The position numbers were made by a program, and so were the translations under genes. The notes below the pieces were generated by a model. The model did not search any database. It saw nothing but the letters and a program-made list of their open reading frames with translations, and was not told where the DNA came from. This document shows positions 6,803 to 14,167 of a stretch of 18,923 nucleotides of DNA, in pieces. The DNA is from an uncultured Muribaculaceae bacterium (lineage in GTDB: Bacteria > Bacteroidota > Bacteroidia > Bacteroidales > Muribaculaceae), in assembly GCA_938039795.1 (NCBI GenBank), contig CALHWU010000028.1:1-18923 (forward strand), in the 5' to 3' direction. Every line of letters begins with the position of its first letter. The stretch's first letter is position 1.

Positions 6803-9673
6803 ATGGAATCATTTGAAATATCTGCCGATAACTACGACCCTTCATCCCTGACAGGAAACAGCTACCGGGACAATATACAGGAGGCGGCTCCCCGCCGTAC
6901 GGAACCGAAACAGGACACGCGACAGCGCACCACTCCGCGCCAGCCGCAGGCCGCCCCGCGCACTGCAAGCCCGACCGCTTCTCCTACGGACGCCAAGGCA
7001 AAAGCCTCCGGCCAGATGTCGACGCGACGCCGATGGAAGCTTTTTGCCGGCATCGCACTGATAGTATTCGCGGCTTATATGCTGATAGTCTGCATTTCTT
7101 ATTTCTCAACAGGAGCAGATGACCAGAGCATTGTCCAGGGTCGGCAGTTTGCAAGCATCTCCGCAGAACCGGACACTGTCAGCAATACCGGAGGGCCGCT
7201 GGGAGCATTCCTTGCCGACATGCTGTTGTCGCAATGGCTTGGCATCGGTTCGTTCATACTGATTTACTACGTAGGAGCTCTGGGAGTGTCGCTCGCCGGC
7301 ATCCGTCATATGAAATTCTGGGATCTCACCTATAAATGTCTGCTGACTTCGATCACACTTTCGATTCTCACCGGTTTCGTCACCTATTCCATGACGTCAC
7401 ACAATTTCTGGGGAGGGAATCACGGCCATATGATAAATGAGTTTCTCATCGCCAACACCGGATGGTGGGGCGCTATAGGGGTTAATATGATCCTTGTCGC
7501 CGCCGTGGTGCTGGTATTTCTGCGCGAACTGCAGACAGCCTACGACGCTTACCGGACAAAAGTCAGGGAACACCGCGAACGCGTGGCCCGCGAGCGGGCT
7601 GCCACCGAAGCCCGGCGACGCCAGATGGAGGCAATGATGGCAACAGACGAACCGGCTGCATCCCCGGCCCCTGTCGAGCCCATGGCCCCCACCCAATCAC
7701 ACGACGAGCCATCGGCACCCAAGGAACCAGCACAGGCTGAAGATGCTGTCCGGGATGATCCTTATGCTCCCGTGGCGTCCACTCGCAGTGAAAAGATGGA
7801 GCTGACTGATATAGTGACACCTTCATCCACTATACCAGAACGCGAGGAGACAGACTGCCCTACGGCAAGCCTCCCCGTCAATAATGACAGAAATAATGAC
7901 AGGGAGGCATTTATACCCGGAACCATCACTCCAGAAGAGGCCCGAACAGAGGCTGACGTCAAGGATAAAGATCCGCAAGAACCTTCGTCTGTTCAGGAGA
8001 AGCAGCTGAATACGGAAGATAACAGCGTGAACACAGCAGCCTCAGTGCAACTTACCGAGATCCCGACAGTGAAGGAGGAGCCTGCCGCCATTGAAGAGGA
8101 CACCGAAGTCAGCATGACCGTCAACACCCCGCAGGCTGTCGAAGAGGCCAGACATATCTCCAGCGAGCCATACGATCCCACTGCCGAACTTTCGCATTAC
8201 CGTTTCCCGTCGATCGATCTTCTTGAAAAGCGGACTCAACGCACCGATCACGTGGATCTTGCGGAGCAGGAGGAAAATAAGGATCGGCTGACTCAGACTC
8301 TGAACACATTCGGCGTGAAGATCTCGCATATAGAAGCCACTGTAGGCCCGACTATCACCCGCTATGAAATCATACCTGAGGCCGGAACACGCACAAGATC
8401 CGTTAAGACACTCGGCGAAGATCTGCAGCTCAGCCTCGCGGCTCTCGGCATACGCATCATAGCTCCCGTGCCCGGCAAAGGCACTATCGGCATCGAAGTG
8501 CCAAACAAAGACCCACAGATAGTCAGCATCAGGAGCATCCTGTCATCGGAAGCTTTCCAGTCGTCGCAGGCTGAGCTGCCTATCGCAATGGGCAGTACTA
8601 TCACCAACGATGTATATGTGGCTGACCTCGCCAAACTGCCACACCTGCTCGTAGCCGGAGCGACCGGCATGGGCAAATCGGTAGGTCTCAACACCATAAT
8701 AGCCTCGCTTCTGTTTAAGAAGCATCCGGCAGAACTGAAATTCGTGCTGATCGACCCGAAGCGTGTAGAGCTCAGCCTGTACCGCAAGCTCGAACGGCAC
8801 TATCTTGCTGCGCTTCCCGGCGAAGACGCCATAATCACGGATACGTCTAAAGTGGTAAGCGTACTGAATTCCCTCTGCATCGAGATGGAAAACCGCCTTG
8901 AACTCCTCAAGAAAGCCGAAGTACGCAATATCAAGGAATACAACGAGAAATTCGTAGCAAGGCGCCTGAATCCCAACGAGCACAAATTCATGCCTTACAT
9001 TGTGCTCATCATTGATGAGTTTGCCGACATAATCCTTACTGCCGGCAAAGAGGTGGAGAATCCCGTATCCCGACTCGCCGCCGTGGCCCGTGCCGCGGGT
9101 ATCCATCTTATCATTGCTACGCAACGTCCGTCGGTCACCGTAATTACCGGTGCGATCAAGACCAATATCCCGGGCCGAATAGCTTTCCGTGTGAACCAGG
9201 GCGTCGACTCTCGCACAATTCTCGACCAGGTCGGAGCCAACCAGCTCATAGGCAAAGGCGATATGCTCTTCTCGTGCAACGGATCGATCGAACGCGTGCA
9301 GTGCGCGTTCATCGACACCGACGAGGTCAAGGCTATATGTGACTCCATAGCCGATCAGATCGGATATTCAGAGCCTTATCAGCTGCCTGAATTTGTGCCT
9401 CCCACAGCAGAAGGCTCCATCCGCACCGGCGCTCAGCTCGGGGAGCGGGATCCGATGTTCAAAGAGGCCGGTATGATGGTCGTGGAGACCCAATCGGGAT
9501 CGACCACCAACCTGCAGCGCAAGCTTGCAATCGGATTCGGACGCGCAGGCCGCATCATGGATCAGCTGGAAGCCGCCGGAGTGGTGGGTCCGGCGCAGGG
9601 CGGCAAGCCACGCCCGGTACTGATGGATATCATGGCGTTTGAGAATTATCTTCAGCTCAACGCCATCAACTAA
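6803..9673 (+). CDS. ftsK: DNA translocase FtsK
   Basis: Septum-bound ATP-driven DNA pump that clears and aligns the chromosome terminus during division. 956 residues. An unusual charged, Pro/Thr/Arg-rich tail (1-78) precedes four membrane segments (about 79-101, 147-166, 178-197 and 222-241). A long low-complexity linker (about 245-460) is rich in Glu, Pro, Ala and Thr. The motor follows: alpha domain from about 480 with YEI at 521-523, Walker A GATGMGKS at 619-626, Walker B VLIIDEFAD at 734-742, and IATQRPSV at 771-778. The C-terminal gamma (winged-helix) domain (about 880-945, with GSTTNLQRKLAIGFGRAGRI) is the part that reads polarity motifs and contacts XerD in other bacteria. It starts 41 bp after rpe and is followed within 26 bp by the lolA-like gene, so it sits inside an operon. 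Confidence 0.97.
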   Translation: MESFEISADNYDPSSLTGNSYRDNIQEAAPRRTEPKQDTRQRTTPRQPQAAPRTASPTASPTDAKAKASGQMSTRRRWKLFAGIALIVFAAYMLIVCISYFSTGADDQSIVQGRQFASISAEPDTVSNTGGPLGAFLADMLLSQWLGIGSFILIYYVGALGVSLAGIRHMKFWDLTYKCLLTSITLSILTGFVTYSMTSHNFWGGNHGHMINEFLIANTGWWGAIGVNMILVAAVVLVFLRELQTAYDAYRTKVREHRERVARERAATEARRRQMEAMMATDEPAASPAPVEPMAPTQSHDEPSAPKEPAQAEDAVRDDPYAPVASTRSEKMELTDIVTPSSTIPEREETDCPTASLPVNNDRNNDREAFIPGTITPEEARTEADVKDKDPQEPSSVQEKQLNTEDNSVNTAASVQLTEIPTVKEEPAAIEEDTEVSMTVNTPQAVEEARHISSEPYDPTAELSHYRFPSIDLLEKRTQRTDHVDLAEQEENKDRLTQTLNTFGVKISHIEATVGPTITRYEIIPEAGTRTRSVKTLGEDLQLSLAALGIRIIAPVPGKGTIGIEVPNKDPQIVSIRSILSSEAFQSSQAELPIAMGSTITNDVYVADLAKLPHLLVAGATGMGKSVGLNTIIASLLFKKHPAELKFVLIDPKRVELSLYRKLERHYLAALPGEDAIITDTSKVVSVLNSLCIEMENRLELLKKAEVRNIKEYNEKFVARRLNPNEHKFMPYIVLIIDEFADIILTAGKEVENPVSRLAAVARAAGIHLIIATQRPSVTVITGAIKTNIPGRIAFRVNQGVDSRTILDQVGANQLIGKGDMLFSCNGSIERVQCAFIDTDEVKAICDSIADQIGYSEPYQLPEFVPPTAEGSIRTGAQLGERDPMFKEAGMMVVETQSGSTTNLQRKLAIGFGRAGRIMDQLEAAGVVGPAQGGKPRPVLMDIMAFENYLQLNAIN

Positions 9674-9699
9674 TACCACGCCTCGGGCGTTGTAATGAC

Positions 9700-10311
9700 A
9701 TGCGAACATTATTCACACTCATAGCGGCTTTGCTCAGCCTTGCATCCATCAATGCCGCGAATCCGCAGGCTGCCGACCTGCTCCGTCAGGCAGCCGGCAA
9801 GCTCCGTCAGGCGAAGTCGGTCAGCGCAACATGCGCCATTGCCTCTGAGGGCCACAACACCCAGGCACGCATCACGATGGCCGGACAACGGCTCCGAATC
9901 GAATCGCCCGGATATGCCGCATGGTTTGACGGACGTACCCAATGGACCTATTCGGCTTCTACCGGCGAAGTCACCGTCACCGAACCGACGGCCGCTGAAC
10001 TTGCGGAGACAAATCCTCTGTCGGTAATTGAGACGGTAAACACCGATTATGCCTCCACGCTGCTTGCCAGCGGTAAGGAGATCCGAAAGATTGCATTGAA
10101 AGCCAAAAGGCCGGATACCGACGTAAAATCGGCTGTAGTGACCATCAATGCCCGCACTCTCATGCCAGTCAGCATAGATCTGACATATGCATCAGGTCAG
10201 AGTGTGGCGGTAACCGTACAGACCATATCGACAGGAAACGCACTCCCCTCCTCCACCTTTACATTTAACAAGGCTCATTACCCCGATGCCGTTGTCAATG
10301 ATCTGAGATAA
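9700..10311 (+). CDS. LolA-like outer-membrane lipoprotein carrier
   Basis: 203 residues with a signal peptide at 1-19 (LFTLIAALLSLASINA, cleavage before ANPQA), so periplasmic. The mature part reads like a LolA/LolB half-barrel: an N-terminal helix (ADLLRQAAGKLRQAKSVSA), then strands, with the LolA-type core AWFDGRTQWTYSASTGEVTV at 73-92 and the NPLSVI stretch after it. This is the shorter, divergent LolA form found in Bacteroidota (LolA_2-like). Family role: shuttling lipoproteins from the inner to the outer membrane. Its place directly after ftsK, as in many Gram-negatives, supports the assignment. trxB follows after 20 bp. Similarity is moderate, so a related periplasmic lipid or lipoprotein-binding role is possible. 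Confidence 0.82.
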   Translation: MRTLFTLIAALLSLASINAANPQAADLLRQAAGKLRQAKSVSATCAIASEGHNTQARITMAGQRLRIESPGYAAWFDGRTQWTYSASTGEVTVTEPTAAELAETNPLSVIETVNTDYASTLLASGKEIRKIALKAKRPDTDVKSAVVTINARTLMPVSIDLTYASGQSVAVTVQTISTGNALPSSTFTFNKAHYPDAVVNDLR

Positions 10312-10331
10312 CACATTTTTCCGAGACATAT

Positions 10332-11273
10332 ATGGACAAGATTCACACAAAATGCCTTATAATAGGTTCCGGCCCCGCCGGATTCACAGCTGCGATCTAT
10401 ACGTCGAGAGCCAACATGAAGCCGGTCGTCTATGCTGGCCACCAGCCCGGCGGACAGCTCACCACCACGACTGAAGTAGAAAACTTCCCAGGATATCATG
10501 AAGGAGTGACCGGCCCGCAGCTGATGGAGGATCTCGAGAAACAGGCTGCCCGTTTCGGCGCCGACATACGTCAGGGCATAATCACCAGCGTCGACTTCAG
10601 CGGGCATCCTCTCCGTGCCATCGCCGACGACAATACGGAGATCACAGCCGATTCCGTGATAATCTCCACAGGCGCTACAGCCCGCTATCTCGGACTACCT
10701 GATGAGGAGCGCTACAAGGGCATGGGAGTGTCGGCGTGTGCCACATGCGACGGGTTCTTCTACCGCCGCAAGCGTGTGGCAGTGGTCGGTGGCGGCGACA
10801 CGGCCTGCGAGGAAGCTCTCTACCTCTCCAATATTGCTGCAGAGGTGTTTCTCATCGTGCGCAAGGATTATCTGAGGGCATCGAAAGTGATGCAGCGCCG
10901 CGTGGAGGAGAAATCCAATATCACAGTGCTGTTCAACACCAACACCATAGGCCTCTACGGCGACGATTATCTTGAGGGCGCAAAGCTCGTGGAATTTGCC
11001 TCGACCGACAAGGAACGCATATACAATCTTCCGATCGACGGATTCTTTCTGGCAATCGGCCACAAACCCTCTACAGATATATTCCGCCCCTGGATCGACC
11101 TCGACGAAGCCGGATATATAAAGACCGAAGGACAGTCCACACGCACCAATGTAGCGGGAGTATTCGCAGCCGGCGACGTAGCCGACCCCAACTACCGTCA
11201 AGCCATCACCGCTGCCGGAAGCGGGTGCAAGGCGGCTCTTGACGCCGAGCGCTATCTGACCGCTCTCGGCTGA
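10332..11273 (+). CDS. trxB: Thioredoxin-disulfide reductase
   Basis: Cytosolic flavoenzyme that uses NADPH to reduce thioredoxin. 313 residues, typical for the low-molecular-weight bacterial type. FAD-binding GSGPAG at 12-17, GGQLTTTTEVENFPGY at 40-55, redox-active Cys136-Ala-Thr-Cys139 followed by Asp140, NADPH-domain GGGDTA at 153-158, and the second FAD motif GDVAD at 281-285. The adenosine-phosphate motif is VRKDYLRA (176-183), where E. coli has HRRDxFRA. The charged residues are kept, so NADPH use is expected. Last gene of the plus-strand run; it ends 25 bp from the end of the convergent radC gene, with no clear terminator hairpin between. Confidence 0.96.
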   Translation: MDKIHTKCLIIGSGPAGFTAAIYTSRANMKPVVYAGHQPGGQLTTTTEVENFPGYHEGVTGPQLMEDLEKQAARFGADIRQGIITSVDFSGHPLRAIADDNTEITADSVIISTGATARYLGLPDEERYKGMGVSACATCDGFFYRRKRVAVVGGGDTACEEALYLSNIAAEVFLIVRKDYLRASKVMQRRVEEKSNITVLFNTNTIGLYGDDYLEGAKLVEFASTDKERIYNLPIDGFFLAIGHKPSTDIFRPWIDLDEAGYIKTEGQSTRTNVAGVFAAGDVADPNYRQAITAAGSGCKAALDAERYLTALG

Positions 11274-11298
11274 GTGTCGGTGGGGTTAAGGCCGTAAG

Positions 11299-12021
11299 TC
11301 ACAGCCGCCCCTCGTCGGCATAGGAAAAATATTCGTTGCCGGCAACAATCAGATGGTCAAGCACGCGTATGTCAAAGAGTGCGGCTGCTGACTTGATACG
11401 TTTTGTCAGATCATCGTCCTGGCCGCTCGGCATTCGGTTGCCCGAGGGATGGTTGTGGACAAGAATTATTCCGGCAGCCAGACAGTCGACCGATTTCTTG
11501 ACAATGATTTTCACATCGACCACCGTCGCCGATGTGCCCCCGCGGCTGATCAGTTCAGCCGACAGAATACGGTTGGCACGGCTCATGATCAGTATCCAGA
11601 ACTCCTCATGGGCTATATTTTCAAGCCTTCCGCGTATATAGTGGAAAGCATCGGATGAAGAGCGCACCGTCACATCGCGGTGGCGCTCTTCGTCGCGACA
11701 GCGCGATCCGAGCTCGAAGGCGGCCGCAAGAGCAATCGCTTTTGCAGGCCCTATGCCCCGGAATGAACGCGTCATAGCCTTAATTGGCATTCTCGCCAGA
11801 TTTGCAAGCCGGTTGTCACACGCGGCAAGTATCTCACGGCTCATCTCCACGACGGATTTCCCCGGCAGACCTCCTCCGAAAATTATAGCGAGCAACTCGG
11901 CATTGCTCAGCGACTGTATGCCATGAGCAAGCGCTTTCTCGCGCGGACGGTCGTCATCGCTCAGATCGGCTATCCGGCGCGAAACTGCGCCGGCCGCCAC
12001 TGACAGGTCATCGCTCTTCAT
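11299..12021 (-). CDS. radC: RadC/YeeS family JAB domain protein
   Basis: 240 residues from the ATG at 12021. The open frame extends further upstream, but that part lies over the glycosyltransferase gene and is not family-like. The N-terminal helix-hairpin-helix region holds LSNAELLAIIFGGG (38-51) and RGIGPAKAIAL (88-98). The C-terminal JAB1/MPN-like metalloprotease-fold domain carries the metal motif His189-x-His191-Pro-Ser-Gly...Asp202. RadC was once called a DNA repair protein, but that role was withdrawn for E. coli and the true function is unclear; links to natural transformation and DNA processing have been proposed. Its ATG overlaps the stop of the glycosyltransferase (ATGA), so it is translationally coupled to it. 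Last gene of the minus-strand run. Confidence 0.94.
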   Translation of the reverse strand: MKSDDLSVAAGAVSRRIADLSDDDRPREKALAHGIQSLSNAELLAIIFGGGLPGKSVVEMSREILAACDNRLANLARMPIKAMTRSFRGIGPAKAIALAAAFELGSRCRDEERHRDVTVRSSSDAFHYIRGRLENIAHEEFWILIMSRANRILSAELISRGGTSATVVDVKIIVKKSVDCLAAGIILVHNHPSGNRMPSGQDDDLTKRIKSAAALFDIRVLDHLIVAGNEYFSYADEGRL

Positions 12022-13031
12022 CGTCCTTTGCGCAATCTTATCTCCTCGTCGATATCGCGGCCTCGTCCGAGCAATATTTTCACAACCCAGGCCTTTATGA
12101 AGCCGCATCCATAGCCTCCGATCTGAATGACGCTCGCAGGCACGGCCAGCACAGCAACCTTCGGGCTGCGTGATTGCGCCAGCGCGAGAAGCGTCACCGC
12201 AAGCAGATATATGCCTATGGGCAGAAGCCACCACGGGCTGTAAAGGGCCGCAAGAAGACAACATACGACTCCCGCAGTCACAGCCACAGCCGGCAGAGCA
12301 TGAACGACTTTCAGCGATCCCGGGTAGAGAAGTTTAAGAGTGATGCGCGACATGCCGAACACATATACCTGACGAAGGAATTTGCGGAACGATACGCGGC
12401 GTTTGTGATAGACGGCCGCATCACGCACCAGACCCATACGGAAACCGGCATTACGTATACGCATGCTCATGTCGATGTCCTCGGAGAACATCTCGCGGAA
12501 ACCACCCACACGATCGTAGACCTCGCGGGTGTAACCCATATTGAAAGAGCGGGGCGTGAATTTCTCCAGACTGACCTTCCCGCCACGGATGCCACCGGTG
12601 GTGATGAACGACGTCATGGCGAAATTGATGGCTTTCTGTACGTCGGTGAATGACTCATCGGCTGCGTCGGGCCCACCGAAGCAGTCAAGCGGCTCAGCCT
12701 TGAGCGCGGCGGTCAGCGTCGCGAAATAATCGGCCGGAATCACACAGTCGCTGTCGAAAAAGATCAGCCACCGTCCACGTGAACGCTCGATACCGTAGTT
12801 GCGTGCAATCGAACGTCCCTCGTTGGACTTATGATAATATTGCAATGAAGGGAGGAGGGGGCGGTATTTCTCAACCGCTCCGGAGGCCGGCACCGTCGAA
12901 CCATCCTCCACGAGCACTACCTCGAAATCGCGACAGGTCTGGAGCGAGAGGCTTCGCAGCAGGTCGGCCACCTCGTCAGGCCGGTTATATACCGGCACTA
13001 TTACGGAATATGTAGGTTTATCGTCAGCCAT
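12018..13031 (-). CDS. Family 2 glycosyltransferase with C-terminal membrane segments
   Basis: 337 residues. The N-terminal GT-A domain starts with SVIVPVYNRPDEVADLL (9-25). It has VEDGS at 41-45, the metal/nucleotide-binding DSD at 93-95 (LIFFDSDCVIP), a conserved FNMGYTREVYDRVGGF block at 163-178, and the catalytic-base ED at 184-185 (SEDIDMSMR). After residue 240 come three hydrophobic segments (about 243-265, 267-287 and 292-312), so it is an inner-membrane enzyme with its active site facing the cytoplasm. It probably adds a sugar from a nucleotide-sugar to a lipid-linked or cell-surface acceptor. Donor and acceptor cannot be read from sequence, and no other glycan genes are nearby. It starts 2 bp after nspC ends and overlaps radC by 4 bp. 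Confidence 0.9.
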   Translation of the reverse strand: MADDKPTYSVIVPVYNRPDEVADLLRSLSLQTCRDFEVVLVEDGSTVPASGAVEKYRPLLPSLQYYHKSNEGRSIARNYGIERSRGRWLIFFDSDCVIPADYFATLTAALKAEPLDCFGGPDAADESFTDVQKAINFAMTSFITTGGIRGGKVSLEKFTPRSFNMGYTREVYDRVGGFREMFSEDIDMSMRIRNAGFRMGLVRDAAVYHKRRVSFRKFLRQVYVFGMSRITLKLLYPGSLKVVHALPAVAVTAGVVCCLLAALYSPWWLLPIGIYLLAVTLLALAQSRSPKVAVLAVPASVIQIGGYGCGFIKAWVVKILLGRGRDIDEEIRLRKGR

Positions 13032-13033
13032 GG

Positions 13034-14167
13034 TCAGCTCATGCGTGATTTATAGTCATCAAACGTGAATCGCCGCAGATACTCTATGCTGCCGTCAGAG
13101 CGGCACAGAGCCATGTCGGGATGCTGGAGTCCGTTGAACATGGTGGTCTTCACGGTCGTATAATGGTTCATGTCCTCGAATGTCAGACGCTGCCCCGTAA
13201 CAAGGTCGCGCGGAAATGTCCAGTCGGCGATGAAATCGCCGCTCAGACATGAATTTCCACCTATCCGGTAGATCGGCAGTCCCTCTGCTGCTTCGACGCT
13301 CTCGCTGATCGTAGGCTTATAGGGCATTTCAAGGCAATCGGGCATATGACATGCAAACGAAGCGTCGATGATGGCTGTCTTGATCCCCTGGTTCTCCACC
13401 ACATCGACCACCGACGCTATCAGATCGCCTGTGCGCCATGTGAAGGCGCTTCCTGGCTCCAGAATCACCTCAAGCCAGGGATAACGCGCACGAAAATCTC
13501 GCAGCAGACTGATCAGATGAGCTGTATCATAGCCTTCGCGCGTCATGAGATGACCGCCTCCCATATTCACCCATTTCACCTGTGTAAGCAGATGCCCGAA
13601 CTGGCTCTCGAATGCCTCAAGCACGCGTGCGAGATCATACGACGTGGATTCGCACAATGCATGGAAATGTAGCCCTTCCACACCCTCGGGAAGCTTCTCG
13701 CCGATACGGTCGGCCGTCACGCCAAACCGTGATCCAGGCAGAGCGGGATTATAGATGTCGGTCTCGATAACCGAACATTGCGGATTCACCCTTAGGCCCG
13801 GCGACACTCCCGCAGCAAGAGCGCGGCTGCCGAAACGTTCGAACTGATGGAGAGAGTTGAATGTGATATGCGACGAGCCGGCAAGAAAGCGGTCGATTGT
13901 CTGATCGGTGTAGGCAGGACAATATGTATGGGCCTGCCCTCCGAGAGTAGTATTGCCGAGCTGAAGCTCGTTGAGCGACGAGGCCGTGAAATCGCTGACA
14001 TATTCCTTGACTATCGGAAACGTGCGCCATAGTGCATTGGCCTTGAACGCCATTATGATCCTTGCGCCTGATTCGCGACTGACGCGTGTTATCAGCTCAA
14101 GATTCCGGCGCAGACGGTCTTCATATACGAGATAGACCGGGGTAGGTATGTTTTCAGGTGTAATCAT
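13034..14167 (-). CDS. nspC: Carboxynorspermidine/carboxyspermidine decarboxylase
   Basis: PLP-dependent fold-III (alanine-racemase-like) enzyme that decarboxylates carboxyspermidine or carboxynorspermidine to the polyamine, the last step of the aspartate-semialdehyde route to spermidine used by many gut Bacteroidota. 377 residues. PLP lysine Lys42 in MAFKAN, HFHALCES at 167-174, NMGGGHLMTREGYD at 201-214, EPGSAF at 237-242, and GGNSCLSGDF at 303-312, whose Cys307 and Asp311 match the decarboxylase catalytic loop and separate NspC from plain diaminopimelate or ornithine decarboxylases. The partner dehydrogenase (Lys1/CASDH) is not in this window. Its ATG directly abuts the TGA of the helicase gene, with no gap. 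Confidence 0.94.
   Translation of the reverse strand: MITPENIPTPVYLVYEDRLRRNLELITRVSRESGARIIMAFKANALWRTFPIVKEYVSDFTASSLNELQLGNTTLGGQAHTYCPAYTDQTIDRFLAGSSHITFNSLHQFERFGSRALAAGVSPGLRVNPQCSVIETDIYNPALPGSRFGVTADRIGEKLPEGVEGLHFHALCESTSYDLARVLEAFESQFGHLLTQVKWVNMGGGHLMTREGYDTAHLISLLRDFRARYPWLEVILEPGSAFTWRTGDLIASVVDVVENQGIKTAIIDASFACHMPDCLEMPYKPTISESVEAAEGLPIYRIGGNSCLSGDFIADWTFPRDLVTGQRLTFEDMNHYTTVKTTMFNGLQHPDMALCRSDGSIEYLRRFTFDDYKSRMS

Noticed and set aside
9678..9690. ACGCC/GGCGT stem between ftsK and the LolA-like gene as a terminator
   Set aside because: Only 5 bp with a 3-nt loop and no T-run, and the next gene starts within 10 bp; more likely chance.
11274..11298. Shared terminator between convergent trxB and radC
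   Set aside because: Only 25 bp with no inverted repeat; nothing to support it.
12022..12264. N-terminal extension of RadC to 12264
   Set aside because: Lies wholly over the glycosyltransferase gene; the ATG at 12021 forms a normal ATGA coupling and gives a family-length protein.
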